Positions 52,631 to 61,758 of a stretch of DNA of 64,000 bases are shown here, in pieces. The position numbers were made by a program, and so were the translations under genes. Source of the DNA: Pseudomonadota bacterium (GTDB taxonomy: Bacteria; Pseudomonadota; Alphaproteobacteria; Acetobacterales; Acetobacteraceae); contig JAKBAD010000009.1 of the NCBI GenBank assembly GCA_021809435.1, positions 1-64,000 on the forward strand. Reading direction: 5' to 3'. The notes under the pieces were generated by a model. That model worked only from the letters and a program-made list of their open reading frames with translations. It was not told where the DNA came from and did no database searches. Each line of letters opens with the position of its first letter. The first letter of the stretch is position 1.

Positions 52631-53169
52631 TTGCGCCCCGCCAGCTCCTTTTGGGCCTTGGCCAGCTTGCGCAGCAAAATATTGCGCTTGAGCGAAGAGA
52701 GGTGATCGACAAACAAAACCCCGTCGAGATGGTCGATCTCATGCTGTACACAGGCCGCCATCAGCCCCTCGGCCTCCAGCTCCCGCTTCTGCCAGTGCTC
52801 ATCCAAATAGCGCACCTTCACCCGCGCCGGGCGCACCACCTCGGCATATTGCTCCGGCACCGAGAGGCAGCCCTCCTCCTGCACCGCCGTCTCCTCCGAG
52901 GCACCAATGATCTCGGGATTGATCAGCACGATCGGCTGGGGCGTTTTCTCGGGCGCCAGATCAATGGTCACCACCCGCAGCAGCTTGCCCACCTGCGGCG
53001 CGGCCAGACCAATGCCCGGCGCCTTATACATGGTCTCGAACATCGAGGGGATCAGCGCCGCCACCTCCTCGCGGTCGGCCTCCGTCACCGCGCGCGCATG
53101 GCGGCGCAGCTTCGGGTCGGGGCAAACCAGGATGGGCAGCAAGGGCGCGTGAATTTCAGTATCAGACAT
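52627..53169 (-). CDS. def: Peptide deformylase
   Basis: 180-aa metalloprotease that removes the N-terminal formyl group from nascent proteins. The three motifs are intact: [24 protein letters not shown] and [12 protein letters not shown] (metal His-Glu-His). The start may be ATG 53169 (MSDTEIH) or 53178 (MRLMSD). First gene of def-fmt-truA; its partner Fmt adds the group it removes. Confidence 0.96.
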   Translation of the reverse strand: MSDTEIHAPLLPILVCPDPKLRRHARAVTEADREEVAALIPSMFETMYKAPGIGLAAPQVGKLLRVVTIDLAPEKTPQPIVLINPEIIGASEETAVQEEGCLSVPEQYAEVVRPARVKVRYLDEHWQKRELEAEGLMAACVQHEIDHLDGVLFVDHLSSLKRNILLRKLAKAQKELAGRK

Positions 53170-53211
53170 GAGCCGCATGTAGTCCGCGCGCGGCCCCGCT
53201 GCAACGTAACA

Positions 53212-53241
53212 CTTGCATCATCGGCGGTTTATCCCCAACAT
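53212..53241 (+). promoter_or_regulatory. Possible heat-shock (sigma-32) promoter of hsp20
   Basis: CTTGCA at 53212 and CCCCAACAT at 53233, spaced 15 nt, resemble the sigma-32 consensus (CTTGAA and CCCCATnT). They lie about 70-95 nt before the hsp20 start. By-eye match only. Confidence 0.35.
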
Positions 53242-53306
53242 AGCATCATCCGGATGCCGCAAGGGTCCACCCACCCGCTTCGCTCAACTCATGGGGGAGC
53301 TTTCAT

Positions 53307-53771
53307 ATGACGACACGAGTGTTCACCTCGCCACTATTCCTGGGCTTCGACCATCTCGAACAAATGATCGAACGCGCCGCCAAAACCTCTTCCGACGGCT
53401 ACCCGCCCTACAACATCGAGCAGCTCAGCCCGGTGTCGCTCCGCATCACCCTGGCGGTGGCGGGCTTCACTATGGATGACCTGCAAATCACCCTCGAAGA
53501 CAACCAGCTCGTCATCCGTGGCCGCCAGCAAGATGATGGTCAGGGCCGCGTCTTCCTCCATCGCGGCATCGCGGCCCGCCAGTTCCAGCGCGCCTTCGTC
53601 ATCGCCGAGGGCATCGAGGTCAAGGGCGCCTGGCTCGATAACGGGCTCTTACACGTCGATCTGGTGCGCCCCGTGCCCCAGCCGGTGGTGCGCTCCATCC
53701 CCATCACGCGCGGCGGCACCGCCAAGGCTATGGCGCCCCGCACCGTCGAGGCTCCCGATTCCGCCACATAA
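53307..53771 (+). CDS. Small heat-shock protein, Hsp20/alpha-crystallin family
   Basis: 154-aa ATP-independent holdase of the IbpA type. N-terminal FTSPLFLGFDHLEQMIERA, alpha-crystallin domain about 38-135 (PPYNIEQLSPVSLRITLAVAGFTMDDLQI ... LVIRGRQ ... LDNGLLHVDLVRP), and a C-terminal IPI motif (RSIPI) for oligomerisation. The GGGGGAG site sits 6 nt before ATG 53307. Followed by a DUF1150 gene, the usual alphaproteobacterial pairing. Confidence 0.93.
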   Translation: MTTRVFTSPLFLGFDHLEQMIERAAKTSSDGYPPYNIEQLSPVSLRITLAVAGFTMDDLQITLEDNQLVIRGRQQDDGQGRVFLHRGIAARQFQRAFVIAEGIEVKGAWLDNGLLHVDLVRPVPQPVVRSIPITRGGTAKAMAPRTVEAPDSAT

Positions 53772-53858
53772 CGCCGCATTTCCTCCATCATTTAGACATT
53801 TCCGCCTGCCAGATTGGGGCCTCGAAAGGACCATCCCGGCGGCCTGAAAGGATCTCCG

Positions 53859-54113
53859 ATGAACACCAAGCATCATGATGGCACGGCCCGTTTCATCCCC
53901 GGCGCCACGCCCGACATGCACCACATCTCCCCGTCCGAGCTGGCGGCTCTGGGCCTTGAGCAAATCGCCTTCGTCAAACCGGTGATGACCGAGCAGGGCA
54001 GGGCGTTCTCCATCCACGCCGCCGACGGCACGCCCATCGCCATCGCCTCCAATGCCAGCCTCGCCGCCGCCGCCATCATCCAAAACGAGATGACCCCCAA
54101 CCTCGTGCATTAA
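53859..54113 (+). CDS. DUF1150 family protein
   Basis: 84 aa: LAALGLEQIAFVKPVMTEQGRAFSIHAADGTPIAIASNASLAAAAIIQNEM is the DUF1150 pattern. ATG 53859 follows an AAAGGA site; the track start at 53814 is upstream of it. The family is usually next to hsp20 in alphaproteobacteria and may help that chaperone; its molecular role is not known. Confidence 0.88.
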   Translation: MNTKHHDGTARFIPGATPDMHHISPSELAALGLEQIAFVKPVMTEQGRAFSIHAADGTPIAIASNASLAAAAIIQNEMTPNLVH

Positions 54114-54227
54114 CCTGCTAACCTATTGATCCAGGTGTGGAGTTAGCCTGCAAACCGCCGCTCCCGGGCGTTGATCAAAGGCCACCCAACTCTAGCCACC
54201 AAAACGCGGCAATGGTAAGCGCCCCTC

Positions 54228-54875
54228 ATGTCGATCGTTCTCGCCCTGCCCAAAGGCCGCATTCTCAAGGAAGCCGGTCCTCTGCTCGCCCGCGCCGGCA
54301 TCACCCCTGAGGCCGATTACGCCGATGAATCCTCGCGCAAGCTGCGCTTTGCCACCAGCACTCCGGGCGTCGATGTCATCCGCGTCCGCTCCTTCGATGT
54401 CGCCACCTTCGTGGCCTTCGGCGGCGCCGAAATCGGCATTTGCGGCGGCGATGTGCTGATGGAATTCGACTATCCCGAAGTCTACACCCCGCTCGATCTG
54501 GGCATCGGCCAATGCCGCATCTCGGTGGCCGAGCCCAAGGACGATGCCGGCCAGACCGATTTCGCCACCCAGTCGCGCATCCGGGTGGCCAGCAAATACC
54601 CCAACGTCGCCAAAAAACATTTCGCGGCCAAGGGCATCCAGGCCGAAATCGTGGCCCTCAACGGCGCCATGGAGCTGGCGCCCGGCCTTGGCCTGTCGCG
54701 CATGATCGTCGATCTCGTGCAAACCGGCAGCACGCTGCGCGCCAACGGCCTGGTCGAAACCGACGTGATCGCGCATGTCTCATCGCGCCTGGTGGTGAAT
54801 CGTGTTGCATTAAAGACCCGGCCTGACGAAATAGGGGCCTGGATCGATGCGTTCAGAAAGGCTCTGACACCATGA
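54228..54875 (+). CDS. hisG: ATP phosphoribosyltransferase, short form
   Basis: 215-aa catalytic subunit for the first step of histidine synthesis. It shows LALPKGRIL, GGAEIGICGGDVL and LVQTGSTLRANGL. This is the short HisG lacking the C-terminal regulatory domain; short forms need HisZ, which is not in this window. It overlaps hisD by 4 nt. Confidence 0.96.
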   Translation: MSIVLALPKGRILKEAGPLLARAGITPEADYADESSRKLRFATSTPGVDVIRVRSFDVATFVAFGGAEIGICGGDVLMEFDYPEVYTPLDLGIGQCRISVAEPKDDAGQTDFATQSRIRVASKYPNVAKKHFAAKGIQAEIVALNGAMELAPGLGLSRMIVDLVQTGSTLRANGLVETDVIAHVSSRLVVNRVALKTRPDEIGAWIDAFRKALTP

Positions 54876-56155
54876 AGCTGCTGACGACCAGACAGGCTAA
54901 TTTCGAAGCCGAGTTCGCGGTGCTCATGGCCCGCGCCCAACCCGCCCCCGCGCTGGCCGAGAATGTGCGCCAGATCATCGAACAGGTCCGCCAGCACGGC
55001 GATGCCGCCTTGTTCAATTTCAGCTACCAGTTCGACCGCGTGGAGCTGACGCAGGATAATATCCGCGTCACCAACGACGAGCTGCGCCTGGGCGTTTCGC
55101 AAGTGCCCAAAGCCCTGCGCGAGGCGCTGAGCGTCGCCGCCCGCCGGATCGAAACCTTCCACCGCGCCCAGCTCCCGCGCGATTTCGAATTCAGCGACGA
55201 TACCGGCGCCACCCTCGGTATGCGCTGGACCCCGCTCGACGCCGTGGGGCTCTATGTGCCGGGCGGCAAGGCCTCATACCCCTCCTCGGTGCTCATGAAC
55301 GCCGTGCCGGCCCGCGTGGCGGGGGTACGCCGTGTGGCCATGTGCGTGCCCACGCCCGATGGCACGCTCAACCCGCTCATTCTCGCCGCCGCCTCGGCGG
55401 CGGGCGTGTCCGAGATTTACCGCGTCGGCGGCGCCCAGGCGGTGGCGGCCATGGCCTATGGCACGCACTCCATCCGCGCGGTTGACCGCATCGTCGGCCC
55501 TGGCAACGCCTATGTGGCCGAGGCCAAGCGCCAGGTGTTTGGCCGGGTGGGCATCGATTCCATCGCCGGCCCGTCGGAAGTGCTGATCATCGCCGATGAC
55601 GGCAACAACCCCCACCACATCGCGCTCGACCTGCTCGCCCAGTGCGAACATGACGAGGAAGCCCAGGCGATCCTGATCACCGACTCAGGCGCGCTGGCCT
55701 CGGCGGTCGCCGGCGCGGTCGATGAGCTGCTGCAAACCCTGCCCCGGCGCGATATCGCGGCTGAAAGCTGGCACCGCCACGGCGCCATCCTCCTGGTGCA
55801 GAACTGGGAAGAAGCCGAGATTCTGGCCAATCGCATCGCGCCCGAGCATCTCCAGCTCATGCAGGCCGAGCCCGACCGGCTGTTTCGCAGAATCCGCCAT
55901 GCCGGCGCCATTTTCCTGGGCCGCCACACCCCCGAGGCAATCGGCGATTATGTCGCCGGCCCCAACCATGTGCTGCCCACCTCCGGCACGGCCCGCTTTG
56001 CGTCGGGCCTCTCGGTCTATGATTTCATGAAGCGCACCACCTACCTCGCCACGCCCCCCCGCGCGCTCGAGGTTCTGGGCCCCACGGCGGTGGCTTTGGC
56101 CGAAGCCGAAGGGCTCAGCGCCCACGCCGCCTCCGTCAAGGCGCGTCTTCAGTAA
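54872..56155 (+). CDS. hisD: Histidinol dehydrogenase
   Basis: 427 aa; catalyses the last two oxidations of histidine synthesis with zinc and NAD. Markers are GLYVPGGKASYPSSVLMNA, VGPGNAYVAEAKRQVFG, the IAGPSEVLIIAD motif and the HTPEAIGDYVAGPNHVLPT histidine region. Translationally coupled to hisG. Confidence 0.97.
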   Translation: MKLLTTRQANFEAEFAVLMARAQPAPALAENVRQIIEQVRQHGDAALFNFSYQFDRVELTQDNIRVTNDELRLGVSQVPKALREALSVAARRIETFHRAQLPRDFEFSDDTGATLGMRWTPLDAVGLYVPGGKASYPSSVLMNAVPARVAGVRRVAMCVPTPDGTLNPLILAAASAAGVSEIYRVGGAQAVAAMAYGTHSIRAVDRIVGPGNAYVAEAKRQVFGRVGIDSIAGPSEVLIIADDGNNPHHIALDLLAQCEHDEEAQAILITDSGALASAVAGAVDELLQTLPRRDIAAESWHRHGAILLVQNWEEAEILANRIAPEHLQLMQAEPDRLFRRIRHAGAIFLGRHTPEAIGDYVAGPNHVLPTSGTARFASGLSVYDFMKRTTYLATPPRALEVLGPTAVALAEAEGLSAHAASVKARLQ

Positions 56156-56185
56156 GCGGTAAAATTTACCAAAGTTTTTCCGTCC

Positions 56186-56219
56186 ATGGGGGCTTTTGTC
56201 AAAAAGCCCCCATATTTTA
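56186..56219 (+). terminator. Hairpin after hisD
   Basis: ATGGGGGCTTTT and AAAAAGCCCCCAT flank GTC, followed by ATTTTAT. It is preceded by CAAAGTTTTT at 56170, the same arrangement as the elements after pgk. Confidence 0.75.
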
Positions 56220-56368
56220 TGGGGTTCTGGCCGTCATCAGAGCCAAAACCTCGCCATCACCCGGCCAAAACATACCGGCCAAGCTACGAAAATAGCCAGA
56301 AAATCTTGACCGCAAGACAATCCCGGCTCATGTGAGCGGCGAGTTTCCCCTTTTTTCCGGAGTTTTGT

Positions 56369-56587
56369 TTGTCCAAGGAAGATATGATCGAGTTCAGCGG
56401 CCAGGTGACCGAGCTGCTGCCCAACGCCATGTTCCGCGTGAAGCTGGATAATGACCACGTCATCCTCGCCCACACCAGCGGCAAAATGCGCAAAAACCGC
56501 ATCCGCGTTCTGGCCGGCGACCGTGTGAATGTTGAAATGACCCCTTACGACCTCACCAAGGGCCGTATCACATTCCGCTTCAAGTAA
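56369..56587 (+). CDS. infA: Translation initiation factor IF-1
   Basis: 72-aa OB-fold factor binding the ribosomal A site during initiation: [52 protein letters not shown]. The start is TTG 56369, an unusual codon for this gene, but family alignment and the CCGGAG site leave no alternative (the next ATG would delete five conserved residues). First of infA-maf-rng-yacG. Confidence 0.97.
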   Translation: MSKEDMIEFSGQVTELLPNAMFRVKLDNDHVILAHTSGKMRKNRIRVLAGDRVNVEMTPYDLTKGRITFRFK

Positions 56588-57132
56588 CGCTCGCCTCAGG
56601 CTCGCCGCGCCGCCTCGAGCTGTTGCGCCAAATCGGCATAGAGCCCGCGACCATCACCGCGCCCGACATCGACGAGACGCCCCTCCCCGGTGAGCGTCCG
56701 CGCGCTTATGCGCTGCGCCTGGCCCTTGCCAAGCTCATGCCCGCCACGGGCTACACCATCGCCGCTGATACCGTGGTCGCGCTTGGCCGCCGCCTGCTGC
56801 ACAAAACCGAAACCGAAGCCGAGGCCCGTGCCTATCTGCGCCTGCTCTCGGGCCGCCGCCATCATGTCTATTCCGCCGTGGCCGTTCGCGCGCCCGATGG
56901 CCGTACAAGCGCCAGGCTATCCGCCTCCGTGGTCGGCTTCGCCCGGCTCGATGCCGTACAGATCGAAAATTACCTGAGCACGGGCGAATGGCGTGGCAAG
57001 GCCGGTGCCTATGCCATCCAAGGCCGCGCGGCGCAGTTCATCGAGTTTCTCTCCGGCTCCTATTCCGGCGTTGTCGGCCTGCCTCTGCATGAAACCGCCA
57101 ATCTCCTGCGCGGCCTGGGCGGGCAATGGTAA
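56587..57132 (+). CDS. maf: Maf-family nucleoside triphosphate pyrophosphatase
   Basis: About 181 aa if read from just after infA. It hydrolyses non-canonical or modified NTPs. The family start LASGSPRRLELLRQIG is encoded from 56590 in this frame, but no ATG, GTG or TTG precedes it; the track therefore starts at TTG 56623 and loses this motif. A rare start (ACG 56587 or ATT 56572) or a mutated start codon is implied. Other motifs are TIAADTVV and GKAGAYAIQGRAAQFIE. It overlaps the RNase gene by 7 nt. Confidence 0.85.
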   Translation, partial: TLASGSPRRLELLRQIGIEPATITAPDIDETPLPGERPRAYALRLALAKLMPATGYTIAADTVVALGRRLLHKTETEAEARAYLRLLSGRRHHVYSAVAVRAPDGRTSARLSASVVGFARLDAVQIENYLSTGEWRGKAGAYAIQGRAAQFIEFLSGSYSGVVGLPLHETANLLRGLGGQW

Positions 57133-57977
57133 TCATCGGCGCCCGCCGGGGCGGGTGCGTGCGCGTGGCCCTCGCCGCGCAAGGCGAACTGGCTGAATAT
57201 TATCTCTGGCGCCCCGCCGCCCCCGATGGCGTGAACGATCTCTATACCGGCCGTGTCGATGCCGTACTGCCCGCCCTGGCCGGCTGTTTCGTCGCCCTAG
57301 GCCCCGATTTGTCCGGCTTCTTGCCGGACAGTGCCGGGGGCAGAGGGCAAAGCGTCGGCACCTACCTCACCGTTCGCGTCACCCGCAGCCCGCAGGGCGG
57401 CAAGGGCCCGCGCCTCGCGGTCCAGCCGGGCGTGGCGCCGGGCGAGAGCCCCGGCCTCATCAAGCGCGGTCCCGGCCCGCTCATCGAGCTGGCCCAGGCC
57501 CATGGCCGCGCCGAAATCCTGGTCGATGATTACGAGCTGATGGCCAGCCTCCGCCCCGCGCTCGAAGGCCGCCTGCGCCACCAGGCCGACGCCTTCGCCC
57601 CCTTCGAGGACGAAGCCGCCGCCCTCGCCGAGCCCACGGCCGCGCTGCCCCATGGCGCGCGCCTGCACATCACCCCCGCCCCCGCCGCCACCTTGCTCGA
57701 TATCGACGCCGCCGCCGCCAGCGCCATGGCGCCGCTGGCGCTCAACCAGTCCCTCATCCCCGCGCTCTGTCGCCAGATCGTGCTGCGTAACCTCTCGGGC
57801 GCCCTGCTCATCGATTTCGCCGGCCTCAAATCCGCCCAGCGCGCCAAGCTCGCCGAGCCCCTCAAAGCCGCCCTGGCGCTTGACCCGCTCAAGCCCCGCC
57901 TGCTTGGCTTCTCCCACCATGGTTTCGCCGAACTCACCCGCCCCCGCATCCGCCCCGCCTTGCACGAGCTGACATGA
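57126..57977 (+). CDS. Short RNase E/G-family protein
   Basis: 283 aa. It resembles RNase E/G but is much shorter than RNase E (over 800 aa), with a shortened S1 region ([29 protein letters not shown]) and catalytic part. The equivalents of the metal-binding aspartates can be seen in TLLDIDAAA and [16 protein letters not shown]. The usual DVNSG wording is degenerate, so activity is uncertain. Its place between maf and yacG is conserved in alphaproteobacteria. Its stop overlaps yacG (ATGA). Confidence 0.85.
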   Translation: MVIIGARRGGCVRVALAAQGELAEYYLWRPAAPDGVNDLYTGRVDAVLPALAGCFVALGPDLSGFLPDSAGGRGQSVGTYLTVRVTRSPQGGKGPRLAVQPGVAPGESPGLIKRGPGPLIELAQAHGRAEILVDDYELMASLRPALEGRLRHQADAFAPFEDEAAALAEPTAALPHGARLHITPAPAATLLDIDAAAASAMAPLALNQSLIPALCRQIVLRNLSGALLIDFAGLKSAQRAKLAEPLKAALALDPLKPRLLGFSHHGFAELTRPRIRPALHELT

Positions 57978-58123
57978 CCTGCCCCATCTGCGCCAAACCC
58001 GCCTCACCCGCGCGCAAGCCCTTCTGCTCCGAACGCTGCGCCCAAATCGATCTCGGCCGCTGGCTGCGCGATGATTACAAAATCCCCGTGCCCCCCACCC
58101 CGGACGACGAAGACCCCGAATAA
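57974..58123 (+). CDS. yacG: DNA gyrase inhibitor YacG family, 49 aa
   Basis: Too short for the ORF track. It reads [24 protein letters not shown], then [16 protein letters not shown] and an acidic tail. CPIC...FCSERC is the four-cysteine zinc motif of YacG, which in E. coli binds gyrase. ATGA overlaps the stop of the RNase E/G-like gene, so the two are coupled. Confidence 0.92.
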   Translation: MTCPICAKPASPARKPFCSERCAQIDLGRWLRDDYKIPVPPTPDDEDPE

Positions 58124-58124
58124 G

Positions 58125-58973
58125 CTATGCGGGCTTTTGCGCCCACACATAAGCCACCCGGCGCGTGCGCCAGTTGGTGCCGGCCTCCACATGGGGGCGC
58201 AGCGCCGCCTCCAGCGCCGCCCGCTCCTCGGCGCTCAGCGCAATCTCCTTCAGGCTGGGCGCCAGCGGGTGGGGCATGAGCGCGCAAAACGCCGCCCAGC
58301 TCATGGCGGGGCTGGCCTCCACGTCAATTTCCAGCCGCACATGCACCTCGCCAAACCCGGCCGCGCGCGCCAGCATCAGCAGGTCGCGCTCGCTATAGCC
58401 GGTCAGCGCCGCCATGGCCTCGCCGCTAAATTGCGCTTGCTTCCATTTATGCCGCGCGCGCGCCAGCGCATCACCCCGGCTTATCGCCACCGCCGCCATG
58501 GCCGGCACCGCCAGCGCCTCGTCGCGCCACACCGGCTCGGCCAGCGTCATCCACCCGCCGGGCCGCAGCACCCGCAGCATCTCATCAAAAGCCCGCCCCT
58601 TATCCGCCACATAAGCCAGCACCGCGCGCGCCGCCGCCACATCCTGGCTGGCATCGGCCACGCCCGCCAGCGCCGTGGCGGGCACTTCCAAAAACCGGCC
58701 GCCCGGCGCCCGTGCCCGCGCCTGTGCCAGCAACGGGCCCGAAACATCGCAAAACGTCACCTTCAGGTCTGGCTGAAGGGCCAGGGCGGTCAGCCCCACC
58801 AGCCCGGCGCCGCACCCCACATCCACCAGCGCGCCGCCGGCAGGCAGGGGCACATGGTCCAGCAGCCGCCCGGCCAGCCGCGCGGTTTCGGCTTCCACCC
58901 GCGCGCGCAGCCGTTCATCACGGCCAAAGCGCCCATGGTTCAGCCATTCAAACCATATATCGCGCGGCGCCAT
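58125..58973 (-). CDS. Class I SAM-dependent methyltransferase
   Basis: 282 aa from ATG 58973 (MAPRDIWFEWL); the track start 58994 adds 7 residues. The AdoMet-binding fold shows motif I ALVDVGCGAGLVGLTAL and later LRVLRPGGWMTLAEP. Substrate unknown; similar alphaproteobacterial proteins are annotated only as methyltransferase-domain proteins. It starts convergent with yacG, ending 1 nt from its stop. Confidence 0.85.
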   Translation of the reverse strand: MAPRDIWFEWLNHGRFGRDERLRARVEAETARLAGRLLDHVPLPAGGALVDVGCGAGLVGLTALALQPDLKVTFCDVSGPLLAQARARAPGGRFLEVPATALAGVADASQDVAAARAVLAYVADKGRAFDEMLRVLRPGGWMTLAEPVWRDEALAVPAMAAVAISRGDALARARHKWKQAQFSGEAMAALTGYSERDLLMLARAAGFGEVHVRLEIDVEASPAMSWAAFCALMPHPLAPSLKEIALSAEERAALEAALRPHVEAGTNWRTRRVAYVWAQKPA

Positions 58974-59079
58974 GGCGGTATCATCAAAAAACACGCAAAA
59001 ATTGTAAAGCTAAAAAACCAATTCAATCAAAAATTACCAGCGCCTATGCCCGCGCATCCCGGCCCAAGCCACCCCCACC

Positions 59080-59949
59080 TTAAACACGCTGGGCCAAAAA
59101 CACCGAGGCCAAAATCAACCCGCCCCCCGCCAGTTCCGGCCAGCTCAGCGGCTCGCCCAGCTGCACGGCCCCGCCCAGAACCCCGATCACCGGCAGCAAA
59201 TACAAAAACCACCCCGCCGCCTCCGGCCCCAACCGTGCCGCGCCCTTGTTCCAGGCCACAATCGAAATCACGGTCGGCCCCAGCGTCAGCGCCAGGGTCA
59301 CCTCCCATTGCGCGCGGCTCATCTCATGGAGCATGGGCAGCATGGTCGGGCTGCCCACCGCCAGCAGCGGCAGCGCGCCGCTCACCATGGTCACGCTGGC
59401 CACGCCCAGCGCGCCCCGCCGGGCCAGCAGCGGCGGCACCAGCACGCAATAAGCCGACCAGCACAAAGCCGCGAACAAACACAGCGCCATCCCCGCCAGC
59501 GTGCCCTCGGCCGGCCCCGCCGCATGGGTCAGCAGCCCAATGCCCGCCATCCCCACCGCCGCCGCCCCCATCGTCGCGGCGCGTGGCATGCGCAGCTCCT
59601 TCAGGCTCACCAGCAGCACGATCAAAAGCGGCTCCGCGGCGTTGATCAGCCCGCTCATCCCGGCCGAGACCGTGCGCATGCCCATTGAATTGGCGAGGTT
59701 ATACCCGGTCACCCCTACCATCCCCAGCCCCACCCCAATGGCCAAATCGCGCCCGCTCCAGCCCGGCAGCCGCGTCAGCGCCACCGGCAGAAAGCACAAG
59801 GCGGTCAGCCCATAGCGCAGCCCCGCGAACGAGGCCGCCGGCAGCCCGCCAAACGCCATGCCCAGCAGATAGCGCGTGCCCACCGGCGCCATTCCCCACA
59901 TCGTCACCGCGATCAACGTCAATAAAACAGCCTGCAAGCGTGGCGACAT
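59080..59949 (-). CDS. EamA-domain DMT-superfamily transporter
   Basis: 289-aa inner-membrane protein with about ten helices in two EamA repeats (LTLIAVTMWGMAPVGTRYLLG and ALCLFAALCWSAYCVLVPPLL each begin a repeat). Conserved helix-end motifs such as GLINAAEPLLIVLL and YLLPVIGVLGGAVQLGEPLSWPELAGGGLIL identify the family. Substrate unknown; relatives export amino acids or other metabolites. Confidence 0.9.
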   Translation of the reverse strand: MSPRLQAVLLTLIAVTMWGMAPVGTRYLLGMAFGGLPAASFAGLRYGLTALCFLPVALTRLPGWSGRDLAIGVGLGMVGVTGYNLANSMGMRTVSAGMSGLINAAEPLLIVLLVSLKELRMPRAATMGAAAVGMAGIGLLTHAAGPAEGTLAGMALCLFAALCWSAYCVLVPPLLARRGALGVASVTMVSGALPLLAVGSPTMLPMLHEMSRAQWEVTLALTLGPTVISIVAWNKGAARLGPEAAGWFLYLLPVIGVLGGAVQLGEPLSWPELAGGGLILASVFLAQRV

Positions 59950-60093
59950 AAAATCCTCAAATCCCCATGGGCCCGTAACGGGGCGCGTTTCCTCATCCGC
60001 GTCGGGGGCGCGGTCCCGTCATTCTCCCCGCGCCGCTCCATAAGCGAGAGTCACCAAGCGTCAAAATGCCCGCCGCGCGCATCAGCCCCCAAC

Positions 60094-60120
60094 AAAAAAC
60101 CCGGCCTCGCGGCCGGGTTT
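60094..60120 (-). terminator. Rho-independent terminator of icd
   Basis: On the minus strand AAACCCGGCC and GGCCGGGTTT flank a 4-nt loop, followed by T residues. It lies 24 nt past the icd stop codon. Confidence 0.9.
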
Positions 60121-60143
60121 CGTAGAAGTTGCAAATAAGCCGT

Positions 60144-61622
60144 TCAGCCTTCGCCCTGCGGGCGTTCAAAGCCATCCTTGCCGTCAAAGCGCTGCAGCTT
60201 CTCAATATGCATCCAGGTGAATTTCGAGCCGATGCGCTGCACCAGATACGAAATCTCCGGCTGCCCGGTGGTGGTGGTGTTGTTGAGCGAAAACGGCGTG
60301 TCGAGCATGAAGCGCGCGGCGAAATGATCGACCAGGAAGGTCTCGCCCCCCGTCGGCGGATAGACCGAGACGCCACGGTTCGAGATACCGGTGAGCTTGA
60401 ACGGGCTGTATTTCGAGAGCTCTTCGAGCGTCTTGCCCAGCTGCTCGGCGCCCATATCGGTCTCGAGGAAAATATCAATCCCCACCAGCTCGCGGTCGGT
60501 CGGCTCGGCGTGGGCGGTGAGCTTGGGCCACGCCGCCAGCTCCAGCTTCTTGTAAGTGCGCGAGCGCATGGCCGATTGGCGGCCCAGATTGGCGATCACC
60601 TGGTCGGTGAAGGCCTTGGTGCCCACGCCATGGCCGCGCGGGGCGAGGTCGCCGGTCAGGTTGCGCCCCTCGGCGAGCGTCACAAACAGCGCCTGCTCGA
60701 CTTTTTCCGCCACCTCGAACGCCCCGATATGGCGCAGCAGCATCACCGACGCCGAGAGCAGCGCGGTCGGGTTGGCCATGTCCTTGCCGGCGATATCGGG
60801 CGCCGAGCCGTGCACCGCCTCGAAAATGGCGGCGTTATCGCCGAGATTCGAAGAGGGCGCGATGCCAAGCCCGCCGACCAGCCCGGCCGCGAGGTCGGAA
60901 ATGATATCGCCATTCATGTTCGAGGTGACGATGACATCAAAGGCTTCCGGCTTGATCACCAGCTGGTGCGCGCAATTATCAATAATAATCTGGTTGGCGC
61001 GGATACCGGGGAATTCGCGCGCGACCTTCTCGCCCATGCGCTTCATCATGCCCTCGGTGAGCTTCATGATATTGGCCTTGTGCGCCACCGTCACGGTCTT
61101 GCGCTCCTCGGCCAAAGCCAGCCCATAAGCCGCGCGGATGATCCGCTCGCAGCCCGGCGCGGTCATCAGCTTCAGGCACTGCGCCACGCCCGTGGTCTCC
61201 ATATGCTCAATACCGGCATACACGTCTTCCACGTTCTCGCGCACAATCACCATATCAATGCCGCGGCCCGAAAACGGCGTGGCAATGCCCGGCAATTCGC
61301 GCACCGGGCGGATATTGGCGTAAAGCTCGAAGAATTTGCGCATCGTCACATTGGCCGACTTGCCGCCATAGCCGATGGGGGTTTCGAGCGGGCTTTTCAG
61401 CGCCAGCTTGTTGGTGGCAATGCTGTCGAGCGTCTCGCGGGGCACGCCGGTGACCACGCCGCGCTCAAACGCCTTGGCGCCGGCCTCGGCGAATTCCCAC
61501 TCAATCGGGGCCTCGGCGGCGGAGAGGATCTTGATGGTGGCGTCCATCACCTCAGGGCCGATACCATCACCCGGCAGGGCGGTAACCTTGGTCTTGGTCT
61601 GGGTCTCGGCGCTCGCGCTCAT
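60144..61622 (-). CDS. icd: Isocitrate dehydrogenase (long, Thermus/Rickettsia type)
   Basis: 492-aa TCA-cycle enzyme. The isocitrate/metal regions include LPGDGIGPEVMDATIKIL, IDMVIVRENVEDVYAGIEHM and MNGDIISDLAAGLVGGLG; the cofactor region is AIFEAVHGSAPDIAGKDMANPTAL. A C-terminal extension of about 140 residues marks the long form. NADP is the usual cofactor for this group but is not proven here. Single gene with its own terminator. Confidence 0.94.
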   Translation of the reverse strand: MSASAETQTKTKVTALPGDGIGPEVMDATIKILSAAEAPIEWEFAEAGAKAFERGVVTGVPRETLDSIATNKLALKSPLETPIGYGGKSANVTMRKFFELYANIRPVRELPGIATPFSGRGIDMVIVRENVEDVYAGIEHMETTGVAQCLKLMTAPGCERIIRAAYGLALAEERKTVTVAHKANIMKLTEGMMKRMGEKVAREFPGIRANQIIIDNCAHQLVIKPEAFDVIVTSNMNGDIISDLAAGLVGGLGIAPSSNLGDNAAIFEAVHGSAPDIAGKDMANPTALLSASVMLLRHIGAFEVAEKVEQALFVTLAEGRNLTGDLAPRGHGVGTKAFTDQVIANLGRQSAMRSRTYKKLELAAWPKLTAHAEPTDRELVGIDIFLETDMGAEQLGKTLEELSKYSPFKLTGISNRGVSVYPPTGGETFLVDHFAARFMLDTPFSLNNTTTTGQPEISYLVQRIGSKFTWMHIEKLQRFDGKDGFERPQGEG

Positions 61623-61758
61623 ACTCGGCTCCTGTTCTCTCTGTTGATCGCGCGCGGTTTATAGCCCCAGGCTTAACACAAGCCTATATGTGTCCCCCCA
61701 TGGCGCTACTTGATTTCAGTAAGTCTGCCGCGCGCGGGCGGGGGGCATTTATGTTGCG

